A stretch of DNA of 57,058 nt from Chryseobacterium sp. ON_d1 (GTDB taxonomy: Bacteria > Bacteroidota > Bacteroidia > Flavobacteriales > Weeksellaceae). A model generated the notes under the pieces. That model was given only the letters and a program-made list of their open reading frames with translations. It ran no database searches and was not told the DNA's origin. Where the stretch lies: contig NZ_BJTC01000022.1 in assembly GCF_006829085.1 (NCBI RefSeq), positions 1 to 57,058 on the forward strand. Reading direction: 5' to 3'. A program made the position numbers and the translations under genes. Shown in pieces: positions 41,527-50,391 of this stretch (position 1 is the first letter of the stretch; every line of letters starts with the position of its first letter).

Positions 41527-41620
41527 GTCGTAGAATTACGACATCAAATCGTAGAATTACTACACTTTTTCATATTTCTGTTCAAATGCTTTTTTTTCAA
41601 AAACAGGGGTTCTATCTTTG
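41527..41620 (+). promoter_or_regulatory. tssD3 promoter with paired palindromic operators
   Basis: GTCGTAGAATTACGAC (41527-41542) is identical to the first site of the other copies. The second site, ATCGTAGAATTACTAC (41548-41563), starts 21 bp later. The -7 box is TATCTTTG at 41613-41620. The sequence between operator and -7 box has diverged from copies 1 and 2 while the operators are retained. Confidence 0.8.
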
Positions 41621-41671
41621 TTATATAATTATTGAATCACAAAATATTATTAACGATTAAAATTTACAATC

Positions 41672-42085
41672 ATGGCAGAAAGAAATTCAAGAGGAATCTT
41701 AAAATTCAACAATGGTGAAGGACAGAAGCTGTTAAAACTGAACTACAGCGTGTCCAGATCTACAGACGTATCAGGACGTGTAGCATCAGACCCTTCCAAT
41801 GCATTAATCAAAGTAACAGTAGAAGCTACTGAAAAGTCAGACATTCTTGAAAGCTTGTTAAACGGTAAATACAAGCCGACAGTAGGAGAAATCACCTTCA
41901 ATAAATCCCATGAAGAAGGAACCCTGATTACTTTGAAATGGGAAAACGGATATGTTATCCAGCACGAAATAGACTTCGATGCCGTAGACAGCAACAGTAT
42001 GCTGATCAGTTTTGTAGTAAGTGCTGAAACCATTGATTATGGTGACTCTCAGTACCGTGGACTATGGCCTTCGGCAAGCATGTAA
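41672..42085 (+). CDS. tssD: T6SS tube protein TssD (Hcp), copy 3
   Basis: This 137-residue tube protein has the same body as copy 2 and the distinct tail RGLWPSASM. It is the last gene of the visible T6SS island; DNA polymerase I follows. It has its own promoter and a very strong terminator. Three equally regulated copies in separate single-gene units point either to high dosage for the most consumed part of the machine or to three tube variants. Confidence 0.93.
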   Translation: MAERNSRGILKFNNGEGQKLLKLNYSVSRSTDVSGRVASDPSNALIKVTVEATEKSDILESLLNGKYKPTVGEITFNKSHEEGTLITLKWENGYVIQHEIDFDAVDSNSMLISFVVSAETIDYGDSQYRGLWPSASM

Positions 42086-42391
42086 TCCAATACAGCTCAG
42101 AAAAAATGAACAGCATGCCTTTGGCATGCTGTTCATTTTTTTATCAGTAATTAATAGCCATGGGTAAAAACAAATAAAATGTTCAGACAAATTTTTAATT
42201 CATCTGCTATTTTCTTACAGCATAGAGCAGTTTCACTTTATGTAAAGAACATTTAATGGGAAAATGCCTGTAATATTGTGGGTATGATATTATTACAATG
42301 TGATATATAAATATGAAAATGTAAGCCAACCCCGTTCTGCAAACTATCAACTTTTAGTCCTATTTTCATATATTTGTTCATTATAGATAAT
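42086..42391. other. 306-base spacer between tssD3 and DNA polymerase I
   Basis: It holds the tssD3 terminator (42107-42140) and, at the right end, a TATATTTG box (42369-42376) that probably drives the polymerase gene. The middle is AT-rich without a gene. Confidence 0.6.
42107..42140 (+). terminator. Terminator after tssD3
   Basis: TGAACAGCATGCC (42107-42119) pairs perfectly with GGCATGCTGTTCA (42123-42135) and is followed by TTTTT. Confidence 0.93.
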
Positions 42392-45226
42392 ATGGACGCA
42401 ACACAAGATAAAAGGCTGTTTCTCATCGATGCCTATGCGATGATTTTCAGAGGATATTACGCATTGATCAGGAATCCGAGACTTACCAGCAAAGGACTGG
42501 ATACTTCTGCTATTTTTGGCTTTACCAATTCTTTGATCGAACTGATCAGGAGAGAAAAACCCACTCATCTGGCAGTTGTTTTTGACGTAGGACAGGCGAG
42601 TGTAAGAACAGATGATTTCTCAGATTATAAAGCCAACAGAAGTGAAACACCCGAAGCGATCAAAATTGCAGTTCCATACATCCACAGAATTCTGGAAGCA
42701 ATGCATATTCCAATTCTTGGGGTAGAAGGATATGAAGCTGATGACGTGATAGGAACCATTGCCTGCAAAGCAGAAAAAGAAGGATATACTACTTTTATGG
42801 TGACTCCGGATAAAGATTTTGCCCAGCTGGTTACTGATAAAATTAAAATTTATAAGCCAGGCCTGAAAGGAGGGGATATCGAGATTCTTGGAGTAGAAGA
42901 AGTAAAGGCGAAATATGAGATCGAAGACCCTAAACAGGTTATAGATTTCCTTGCTATGATGGGAGATGCAGTAGATAATATTCCCGGACTGGAAGGAGTA
43001 GGGGAAAAAACGGCGATGAAATTCCTGAAGGAATTCGGAAGTATTGAAAATTTACTGGCAAATACTGATAAGCTGAAAGGAAAACTGAAAGAAAAAGTGG
43101 AAGCTTCTGCTGAACGTGGTATTCTGTCTAAAAAACTGGCCACCATTATCTGTGATGCTCCTGTAGAATTTCATCAGGAACAGTATGACCTTGAAACTCC
43201 GGATTTTGAAAAAGTAAAAGAAGTCTTTGATGAAATAGAATTTAGAAGGCTGTACGAAAATCTTTACAGAGCTTTTGCACCTGCAGCAGCAGAAACTGTT
43301 GTGGTAAGTGAGGTAGAAGTAAAGCAGACACCGGCAGGAACAGAAGTGAAAGGACAGGTAATGCAGCTTGACCTTTTCGCTAATTTTGAAGAACTTGAAC
43401 AGGCTACTTCTACAAAGTCTACCATTGAGCAGAATGACCACCTTTATCAGTTCATCAACAATCCGAAAGCGCAGAAAAAACTGGTTGATAACCTGCTTCA
43501 GCAAAAAGTAGTTTGCTTTGATACAGAAACAACTTCTTTGAATGAGTTGGAAGCAGAACTGGTGGGAATGAGCTTTTCCTATAAAAAAGGATTAGCATAT
43601 TATATTCCTCTCTCTGATGACAGGGCAGAAGTTTTGCAGACACTGGAGATCTTCAGACCGTTTTTTGAGAAAGAAGACCTGCTGAAAGTAGCGCACAATC
43701 TCAAATTCGATTATAAAGTTCTAAAACAATACGATATCACTGTGAAAGGGGCCATGTTTGATACCATGATTGCTCACTACCTGCTGAATCCGGATGGAAG
43801 ACACGGGATGGATTATCTTTCGGAAGTTTACCTGAACTACAAACCGGTCTCTATTGAAACCATTATTGGAAAGAAAGGAAAAAAACAAGGCAGTTTCAGA
43901 GATGCAGATCTCAGAACCCAGACCGATTATGCCGCAGAAGATGCAGACATAACATTTCAGTTGTACGAACTTTTTGCACCACAGCTTAAAAAAGAAAATC
44001 TGGAAGAGCTTTTCTACAATATTGAAATGCCTTTGATGGAAGTGTTGGCAAAAATGGAACTGGCCGGTATTTCTCTGGATGAAAAATGGCTTGCCCAGGA
44101 AAGCGTTGACCTTGAAAATGACCTGAAAGAATTAGAAACCAAAATTTTTGAACTTTCAGGAGAAGAGTTCAACATGAACTCTCCAAAGCAGCTGGGAGAA
44201 ATCCTGTTTGAAAAAATGCAGCTGGATCCGAAAGCAAAGAAAACAAAGACCGGACAATATGCAACCTCAGAAGATGTTCTTCAGAAACTGTCTTCCAAAC
44301 ATGAAATCATCAAACATATTCTGGAATACAGAACCTATCAGAAATTAAAATCAACCTATGTGGATGCTTTACCTTCACAGATTGATAAAGATGATAACAG
44401 GGTACATACCAATTTCTCACAGACCACTGCAGCTACAGGCCGTTTGGCGAGTGTAAACCCGAACCTGCAGAATATTCCGATCAGAACTCTAAGGGGACAG
44501 CAGATCCGTGGAGCTTTTGTATCAGGAGAAGGAAAAAAGATCATCTCTGCTGACTATTCCCAGATTGAACTTCGTTTAATTGCTGAAATCTCGGGAGAAG
44601 ATAATATGATCAAAGCGTTCCAGGATGGAGAAGATATTCACGCTTCCACAGCAGCAAAACTCTTTAAAATTCCTTTGGAAGAAGTTTCCAAAACCCAGAG
44701 AAGCCAGGCAAAGACTGTAAACTTTGGTATTATCTACGGACAGGGAGCTTTTGCATTGGCAGAACAGACCGGATTATCCCGTACAGAAGCCAAGCAGATG
44801 ATCGAAGCGTATTTTGAAACCTATCCAAAACTGAAGGAATACATGGCTGAGCAGGTGAATAAAGCACGTCAGCTAGGTTTTGTAGAAACTATATTAGGAA
44901 GAAAACGTCATTTGAAAGATATCAATTCCAACAATTTCGTGGTGAGAGGACATGCAGAAAGAAATGCTGTAAATGCACCGGTTCAGGGAAGTGCCGCAGA
45001 TGTTGTGAAGCTTGCGATGATTAAAATAGACAGGGAACTTGAAGAACAACAGCTAAAAACAAAAATGCTGCTTCAGGTACATGATGAATTGATATTCGAA
45101 TCTCCAACAGATGAGATTGAAGCCGCTTCAAAACTGATTAAAACTGAAATGGAAAATGCTTTAAAAACACAGGTTCCGTTGTTAGTAGAGATTGGAGTAG
45201 GAGACAACTGGCTGGAAGCGCATTAA
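42392..45226 (+). CDS. polA: DNA polymerase I
   Basis: This 944-residue enzyme has all three domains: 5' nuclease (about 5-290, FDVGQASVRTDDFSDYKANR), proofreading 3'-5' exonuclease (about 355-520, with VVCFDTETTS and YAAEDADITF, so DEDD residues are present) and family A polymerase (about 560-944). Polymerase motifs are ISADYSQIELRLIAEISGE, RSQAKTVNFGIIYG and LLQVHDELIFE. It fills repair gaps and removes Okazaki primers. A TTG at 42374 would extend it by six codons but lies inside the -7 box TATATTTG (42369-42376), so the ATG at 42392 is preferred. Confidence 0.96.
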   Translation: MDATQDKRLFLIDAYAMIFRGYYALIRNPRLTSKGLDTSAIFGFTNSLIELIRREKPTHLAVVFDVGQASVRTDDFSDYKANRSETPEAIKIAVPYIHRILEAMHIPILGVEGYEADDVIGTIACKAEKEGYTTFMVTPDKDFAQLVTDKIKIYKPGLKGGDIEILGVEEVKAKYEIEDPKQVIDFLAMMGDAVDNIPGLEGVGEKTAMKFLKEFGSIENLLANTDKLKGKLKEKVEASAERGILSKKLATIICDAPVEFHQEQYDLETPDFEKVKEVFDEIEFRRLYENLYRAFAPAAAETVVVSEVEVKQTPAGTEVKGQVMQLDLFANFEELEQATSTKSTIEQNDHLYQFINNPKAQKKLVDNLLQQKVVCFDTETTSLNELEAELVGMSFSYKKGLAYYIPLSDDRAEVLQTLEIFRPFFEKEDLLKVAHNLKFDYKVLKQYDITVKGAMFDTMIAHYLLNPDGRHGMDYLSEVYLNYKPVSIETIIGKKGKKQGSFRDADLRTQTDYAAEDADITFQLYELFAPQLKKENLEELFYNIEMPLMEVLAKMELAGISLDEKWLAQESVDLENDLKELETKIFELSGEEFNMNSPKQLGEILFEKMQLDPKAKKTKTGQYATSEDVLQKLSSKHEIIKHILEYRTYQKLKSTYVDALPSQIDKDDNRVHTNFSQTTAATGRLASVNPNLQNIPIRTLRGQQIRGAFVSGEGKKIISADYSQIELRLIAEISGEDNMIKAFQDGEDIHASTAAKLFKIPLEEVSKTQRSQAKTVNFGIIYGQGAFALAEQTGLSRTEAKQMIEAYFETYPKLKEYMAEQVNKARQLGFVETILGRKRHLKDINSNNFVVRGHAERNAVNAPVQGSAADVVKLAMIKIDRELEEQQLKTKMLLQVHDELIFESPTDEIEAASKLIKTEMENALKTQVPLLVEIGVGDNWLEAH

Positions 45227-45260
45227 TTTTGTATTAGATAGTAGTCTTAAAAATAGATTA

Positions 45261-45288
45261 AAAAGGTGAGCAAATAGTTCACCTTTTT
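45261..45288. terminator. Bidirectional terminator between polA and the zinc-ribbon gene
   Basis: AAAAGGTGA pairs with TCACCTTTTT around a ten-base loop, between convergent genes. It overlaps the last codon region of the minus-strand gene by two bases. Confidence 0.82.
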
Positions 45289-45874
45289 AATTATAAGAAG
45301 TTATAATTTGACTTTCATCAAAATAAAAACAAGATGGGTCATAATCATGCCAACATGCTTGATAATGTGGACCATCACCATAGTTTGATGTGTTTACATT
45401 ATTAGGCTTTCCTCTCATATATATAAGCATGTCATAATGCATTCCAATCCAAACTTGGCGTTCTGCAATTTTAATGCAATCTTCCTTAGACCATTCGCGA
45501 TGCTTTTTATAAATTTTTCCTGCTTTTGTTTTTAAGAATTTTTCTTCCTCAATTTTTTGTTGTTTATCAATACTGTCAATTCGTATTTTATTTTTGATGC
45601 TATCCTCTTTAGATAATTGAGATACTGAATCGTTTGTAAGACTAGACGTATTTTCTGTTTTAGAGCAGGTTCTAATCAGAAATATAGTAAATAGAAAAGC
45701 AATAAATATGAATAAAGCGATACCACATCCATTACCCTTTTTTTGAGGTGTATTATAAGAAATTTTTTCTGAAGAATTTTTTGTGGATTCATTTTTAATA
45801 GAATAGCCACATTGTGAACAAAAGATATCGGTACTACTTAAGTCTTTTTGGCACTTTGGACATTTAATTGACAT
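45287..45874 (-). CDS. Zinc-ribbon membrane protein with BamE/SmpA-like C-terminal segment
   Basis: This 195-residue protein starts MSIKCPKCQKDLSSTDIFCS; CxxC...CxxC (KCPKCQ, FCSQCGY) forms an N-terminal zinc ribbon. A transmembrane helix follows (about 55-72, GIALFIFIAFLFTIFLI). A charged linker leads to a C-terminal stretch, QVWIGMHYDMLIYMRGKPNN, which resembles the SmpA/BamE-like pattern of IGMxxxxVxxxxGxPxxVN. A TTG at 45895 would extend the frame but lies in a TATTTTTG (-7) box, so I start at the ATG. Function unknown. The A+T content is higher than its neighbours, possibly acquired. Confidence 0.72.
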   Translation of the reverse strand: MSIKCPKCQKDLSSTDIFCSQCGYSIKNESTKNSSEKISYNTPQKKGNGCGIALFIFIAFLFTIFLIRTCSKTENTSSLTNDSVSQLSKEDSIKNKIRIDSIDKQQKIEEEKFLKTKAGKIYKKHREWSKEDCIKIAERQVWIGMHYDMLIYMRGKPNNVNTSNYGDGPHYQACWHDYDPSCFYFDESQIITSYN

Positions 45875-46025
45875 AATTATATTTTTGATATACAAAAATA
45901 TTTTGGAAAACCAAGAATAACTTACGGCTTTCCGTAATTAGAACACCAAATTATAAAAAGTAACTATAAATTAAAAAATCAATTTCTTTTGTAATCTTGT
46001 TTTCCCAAATGCTTTTATTCTTTTA

Positions 46026-46071
46026 TTAACAACAAGTGACTTCATCCCTAAATGAAGTCACTTGTTGTTAA
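46026..46071. terminator. Perfect 20-bp inverted repeat (strong bidirectional terminator or other palindrome)
   Basis: TTAACAACAAGTGACTTCAT (46026-46045) is followed by a six-base loop (46046-46051) and its exact complement (46052-46071). It lies 18 bases beyond the stop of the Imm22-like gene. A T run is weak on the minus strand. Length and perfection exceed the other terminators here. Confidence 0.7.
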
Positions 46072-46089
46072 TGGGAAAAATCCCTGATA

Positions 46090-46488
46090 TTAAATATCGT
46101 ACTCTATTTCGCCAACATAATGCAGGGAAAAATCATCATTTTCTACAGAAACAGGATTGGGAATTACAAATCTTGTGGCGAAAATAATAGCGTTTACAGG
46201 GGTGTCCAGACTTAATTCATTCAGTTTTCTTTCCAGGATCGGAAGCCATTGGTCAGCGTAAGAATATTCTGCAAACTTATCATACAGGCTAAGACTTTCG
46301 TCCTCAAAGCCATATTCTATAAAATCATCATCAAACCATTTGATGTTCTGTGACTCTGCAAACTTGGAAACATACTGATCATCAGTTTCTTCCTCTATAT
46401 AATAATTTTCATCTTCTTCTACAAAACTGTAAAAATCTTCTTCATTCTTGAAATACCCTAACCAGAAGTGTGAAATTTCTTTATCCAT
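46090..46488 (-). CDS. Immunity protein 22 (Imm22)-like protein
   Basis: This 132-residue acidic protein has the Imm22-like opening SHFWLGYFKNEEDFYSFVEE and SKFAESQNIKWFDDDFIEYG in the middle. Imm22 proteins neutralise toxins of polymorphic or T6SS effector systems. The strong acidity (runs of Asp/Glu near 23-36 and 50-65) fits a protein that masks a basic toxin surface. No toxin gene adjoins, so it is an orphan, either a relic or a defence against neighbours. Assignment is from pattern memory and is moderate. Confidence 0.65.
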   Translation of the reverse strand: MDKEISHFWLGYFKNEEDFYSFVEEDENYYIEEETDDQYVSKFAESQNIKWFDDDFIEYGFEDESLSLYDKFAEYSYADQWLPILERKLNELSLDTPVNAIIFATRFVIPNPVSVENDDFSLHYVGEIEYDI

Positions 46489-46718
46489 AATATTATTTTT
46501 ATTCTAATCTTTTTGATCGTTTACTTATATCAGCAGCTTTTTCAAATCGTGAAAGCTTCTTTGTCGGAAAAATACAGTTGTCATATCTCCTGTACCTGCC
46601 TTTTTCATTTAAGCTGTAATATTACGAAAGTTTTCAGTCAAATAAAATCTTCCGGCCAATGATCGTCTCACAGGTGAATTTTTTGTTGTAATTTTATTCT
46701 ACGTTTAAATTTTAAAAA

Positions 46719-47366
46719 ATGGATTTTCTTCAGGACCATTACGTTGTTAAAAATGAATTGCTGCTGATTCTCATTTCTGTCATTTTAGGATTGTTTATTG
46801 GGGCCGAACGTGAATACCGTAATAAGTCTGCCGGTCTCAGAACTTTTATCCTGGTGTGTTTTGGTGCCTGTCTGTTTACTATACTTTCTATAAAAATCGG
46901 AGTTGCCAATCCTGACCGGCTTGCTGCCAATATCATCACCGGAATCGGGTTTCTCGGAGCAGGGGTTATTTTTAAAGGAGATAATAAAATTGAAGGAATC
47001 ACGACAGCAACAACCATTTGGGCAACAGCTTCCATAGGAATGGCGGTTGGTTCCGGATATATCTATATTGCTATGCTCGGAACTGCGTTGGTACTGATCG
47101 TTCTGAGCGCTCTAACCTATCTTCAGAATTTTATTGATAATTATAATAAAGTAAGGGAATATAGAATTGCGGTGACCAGCTCAGAAGATATCCAATACTG
47201 TGAACATATCTTTAAAGAACATCATCTAAATTATCTGATGCTCAAGCAGCAGTATTCGCAGGAAAGTTTTACTGTTATCTGGAGGCTTACAGGTAAAAAC
47301 ACCCATCATGAAGAAGTGATCAGACGTCTTGTGGATGACCCGAAAATTACAGCCTATCAGTTTTAA
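46719..47366 (+). CDS. MgtC/SapB family membrane protein
   Basis: This 215-residue protein has four to five transmembrane segments and the MgtC core: GLFIGAEREYRNKSAGLRTF (about 20-40), FLGAGVIFKGDNKIEGITTA (about 85-104) and TTIWATASIGMAVG. The C-terminal 70 residues form an ACT-like cytoplasmic domain. Family members affect magnesium-limited growth and membrane ATPase activity. It is monocistronic and convergent with the NlpE-like gene. Confidence 0.9.
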   Translation: MDFLQDHYVVKNELLLILISVILGLFIGAEREYRNKSAGLRTFILVCFGACLFTILSIKIGVANPDRLAANIITGIGFLGAGVIFKGDNKIEGITTATTIWATASIGMAVGSGYIYIAMLGTALVLIVLSALTYLQNFIDNYNKVREYRIAVTSSEDIQYCEHIFKEHHLNYLMLKQQYSQESFTVIWRLTGKNTHHEEVIRRLVDDPKITAYQF

Positions 47367-47386
47367 AAAATTTATGGTCAAAAAAA

Positions 47387-47404
47387 TAAAGGCCGAAGCC
47401 TTTA
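47387..47404. terminator. Bidirectional terminator between MgtC-like and NlpE-like genes
   Basis: TAAAGGC (47387-47393), loop CGAA, GCCTTTA (47398-47404), with an A run to the left and T-rich sequence to the right. Confidence 0.78.
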
Positions 47405-47407
47405 CTT

Positions 47408-47893
47408 TTATTTTTTCTTAAATATATAAAGATCCTTGTTCGGACCATCGATTTCTTTTCCTTCCATATCCAGCTGGATCAGAACATTTTCACCCACCTT
47501 ATATTTGTAGTTGGCAGATTTTCCTTTTAAAGTAATGATGCTTCCTGCTGCATCCCATGCAAAAGATCCTTTATCCTGATTCTTTGAATTTCTGTCAAGA
47601 TATTCTTCCGTAATGCTGAATGTTTTATCATTGTTTAATGTCAAAGAAGTCTTGATTCCCGGGCAGTCAGCACATGGAACAGTGGCTTCATAGGTACCCG
47701 CCCAGTCCAGTGCATTTTCAGAAGTGTCTCCTGCCGCCGTAGGCGTCGCTTTTGTGATACTGTCTGTCGCTGCTGGTTGAACAGCAGTAGCTGAATCTGC
47801 AGTAGTGGTGGCCTCAGTGGTTTCTTTTTTAGAACATGAAGCAAGAAACAGAGTTGATACTAATCCCAACATGAGCATTTTGTTTTTCATCAT
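47408..47893 (-). CDS. NlpE-like lipoprotein (copper/envelope-stress type)
   Basis: This 161-residue lipoprotein (start at the MMKNKMLML Met pair; lipobox FLASCSKK) has a Thr/Ala-rich linker and then an NlpE N-terminal-type domain: WAGTYEATVPCADCPGIKTS with the CxxC pair, TLNNDKTFSITEEYLDR, and KYKVGENVLIQLDMEGKEI near the end. In E. coli NlpE senses surface contact or copper and activates Cpx, but Bacteroidetes members may act differently. A longer frame from 47944 has no recognisable signal and is rejected. Confidence 0.84.
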   Translation of the reverse strand: MMKNKMLMLGLVSTLFLASCSKKETTEATTTADSATAVQPAATDSITKATPTAAGDTSENALDWAGTYEATVPCADCPGIKTSLTLNNDKTFSITEEYLDRNSKNQDKGSFAWDAAGSIITLKGKSANYKYKVGENVLIQLDMEGKEIDGPNKDLYIFKKK

Positions 47894-48180
47894 AATAATA
47901 AATTTAAGTATGTTTTTAATAATAAAGTTACTTCCAATAAGCAAAAACTGAGCCAGAGAGAGGGTGGAAGGTTAATGTTTAAAGTTTAATGTTGCTGGCT
48001 GATAGTTGTCAATATACGGTTCGGGTTTACTGTATAGATCATTAAATGAATTTTCTGTTTTCCCTTCATTAATACATTTTACTTTTTAGATTTTACAAAA
48101 AGCCACTCTTAACAACTTTTCCACCTGTTTTATAAAGCCTATTCTTATTTTTCTTCGTAAATTCGGGCAAAATTTTTATT

Positions 48181-50319
48181 ATGACAAAAAAGATACTTTT
48201 ATCTGTATTTCTTTTGCCGGCTGCAATGGCATTTGCACAACAATATGGAGGAATGTGGATTCCTACTGAGCTGAATGAAAAGGAAATGAAGGATTTGGGA
48301 ATGAAGATTTCTGCAAAAGATATTTTCAACCCTCAGAAACCAAGCATTAAGGATGCAGTAGTACAGTTTAATGGTGGATGTACTGCAGAAATTATTTCAC
48401 CTAAAGGACTGCTGTTAACCAACCATCACTGTGGTTATGGTCAGATTCAGGCACATTCAACGGTTCAGAATGATCTTCTTTCCAATGGATTCTGGGCAAA
48501 AAATACAGAAGGAGAACTTCCCAATCCGGGAGTAAAAGTAGATTTTATTGTAGATATAAAAGAAGTTACTGATCAGATTTTGGAAGGTACAGACAATCTT
48601 ACAGAACCGGAACTTACCAAAAAGATCAACAACAATATTGAGGTATATAAAAACGCTCAGAAAATTGAATCCTATCAGTCGATCATGGTAAAACCTATGT
48701 ATTATGGCAACAAATACTATGCTTACACGATCGAAACTTATAAAGACATCCGTCTTGTAGGAGCTCCGCCTCAGAGTATCGGAAAATTCGGAAGTGATAC
48801 GGACAACTGGGTTTGGCCGAGACATACCGGAGATTTCTCTATGTTCAGAATCTATGCAGACAAGAACAACAGACCCGCGGAATATTCTAAAGACAATGTT
48901 CCTTATGTCCCTAAGCACTACCTACCGGTTTCTATAAAAGATAAAAACGAAAACGATTTTACTTTTGTATTCGGATTCCCGGGAAGAACGACAGAATATC
49001 TTCCTGCTATTGGAGTAGAGAAGATCATGAAAGAAATTGATCCTGCAAAAATTGCTGTACGGGATGTTGCCTTAAAAACATTGGACGAAAAAATGCGTGT
49101 TGATAATGAAACACGTATTAAATATGCTTCAAAATATGCTTCGGTAGCGAACTACTGGAAAAAATGGATTGGCGAGGTAGAAGGATTGAAAAAATCCAAT
49201 GCCGTAGAAAAGAAAGTAATGTATGAGGGTTCTTTGGTCTCTAAAAATCCCGATATTAAAAATACTTTGGACCAGTTGAATAAGCTGTACAATGATCAGG
49301 CACCTTATGCATTAAACAATGCTTACTATACAGAAGTGATCAAAAATGCAGAGACGTTGAAACTCGCCGGTGACTATTATGACTTTGTAGCTGCTGTAGA
49401 AGCAGGCAGAATGGATGAAAAGGAGCTTGCAAAGGTAAAAACAAAATTAACCTCCTTCTATAAAGACTACAGTGCAGAGCTTGATGCTAAAGTAACAGCA
49501 AAGCTTTTGGCTTTATATGCCAATAAAACGGCTTCACAGTTTTTACCAGCAGGATTCAGTAAATATAAAGATGAGAATGCCAATATTCCTGTCGTAGAAG
49601 ATATGTCCAAAAATTCTGTTATCACAGGAAGAACTGCTGTCAACGGGGCAGCACTGACAGCAGATATTGATAAAGCATTTTCTAATCAGGATAAATTGAT
49701 CAAAACATTAAAGAAAGATCCTATTTATCAGCTGTACGTTTCTATGAAAGAAACATATATGAAAACTGCGGACCCTCAGTATACTTCAATGCAGACGAAA
49801 ATAGATGCTTTACAGAAAAAGTTCATGGCTCAGCAGATGCAGACGGATAAAGACAGAAAATTCTTCCCGGATGCCAACTCAACACTTCGTGTAACCTATG
49901 GTAAAGTAAAAGGATCTACACCAAGAGATGCAGTTTCTTACGGATACCAGACCCACCTTGCAGGAGTAATGGAAAAATATGTTCCTGGAGATTATGAATT
50001 TGATGTCCCAAATAAACTTATAGATCTTTACAACAAAAAGGATTTCGGAATCTATAAAGATAAAACCGGTGATGTCCCTGTAGGATTTACAGCCACCAAC
50101 CATACCACAGGAGGAAACTCAGGAAGCCCGGCTCTTGATGCCAACGGAAACCTTGTCGGACTGAACTTCGACAGACAGTGGGAAGGAACCATGAGTGATA
50201 TCAACTATGACCCGCGTTTCAGCAGAAACATTATGGTAGATACCAAATATATCCTTTTCATCATTGACAAGTTTGCTGATTCAAAGTGGCTTATTGATGA
50301 AATGAAAATTATAAAATAA
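48181..50319 (+). CDS. S46 family dipeptidyl-peptidase (DPP11-like)
   Basis: This 712-residue periplasmic serine peptidase has a signal peptide (cleavage after AFAQ, about 20). Its chymotrypsin-like triad regions are LLTNHHCGYGQIQ (His, about 82-83), RHTGDFSMFR (Asp, about 218) and TGGNSGSPALD (Ser, about 645-647). S46 enzymes remove dipeptides from the N-terminus of peptides, which matters for asaccharolytic growth on protein. The FDRQWEG segment has Arg where DPP11 has it and DPP7 has Gly, predicting preference for Asp/Glu at P1. Monocistronic. Confidence 0.92.
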   Translation: MTKKILLSVFLLPAAMAFAQQYGGMWIPTELNEKEMKDLGMKISAKDIFNPQKPSIKDAVVQFNGGCTAEIISPKGLLLTNHHCGYGQIQAHSTVQNDLLSNGFWAKNTEGELPNPGVKVDFIVDIKEVTDQILEGTDNLTEPELTKKINNNIEVYKNAQKIESYQSIMVKPMYYGNKYYAYTIETYKDIRLVGAPPQSIGKFGSDTDNWVWPRHTGDFSMFRIYADKNNRPAEYSKDNVPYVPKHYLPVSIKDKNENDFTFVFGFPGRTTEYLPAIGVEKIMKEIDPAKIAVRDVALKTLDEKMRVDNETRIKYASKYASVANYWKKWIGEVEGLKKSNAVEKKVMYEGSLVSKNPDIKNTLDQLNKLYNDQAPYALNNAYYTEVIKNAETLKLAGDYYDFVAAVEAGRMDEKELAKVKTKLTSFYKDYSAELDAKVTAKLLALYANKTASQFLPAGFSKYKDENANIPVVEDMSKNSVITGRTAVNGAALTADIDKAFSNQDKLIKTLKKDPIYQLYVSMKETYMKTADPQYTSMQTKIDALQKKFMAQQMQTDKDRKFFPDANSTLRVTYGKVKGSTPRDAVSYGYQTHLAGVMEKYVPGDYEFDVPNKLIDLYNKKDFGIYKDKTGDVPVGFTATNHTTGGNSGSPALDANGNLVGLNFDRQWEGTMSDINYDPRFSRNIMVDTKYILFIIDKFADSKWLIDEMKIIK

Positions 50320-50391
50320 TTTTTAAAAGTTATACCTTTAAGAATCTGTTTGAATTGAGTTTTGAATAGATTCTTTTTTATTTTAAATAAG

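Noticed and set aside
42374..42391. TTG start extending DNA polymerase I by six codons
   Set aside because: The TTG is part of the probable -7 box TATATTTG, so it would not be transcribed.
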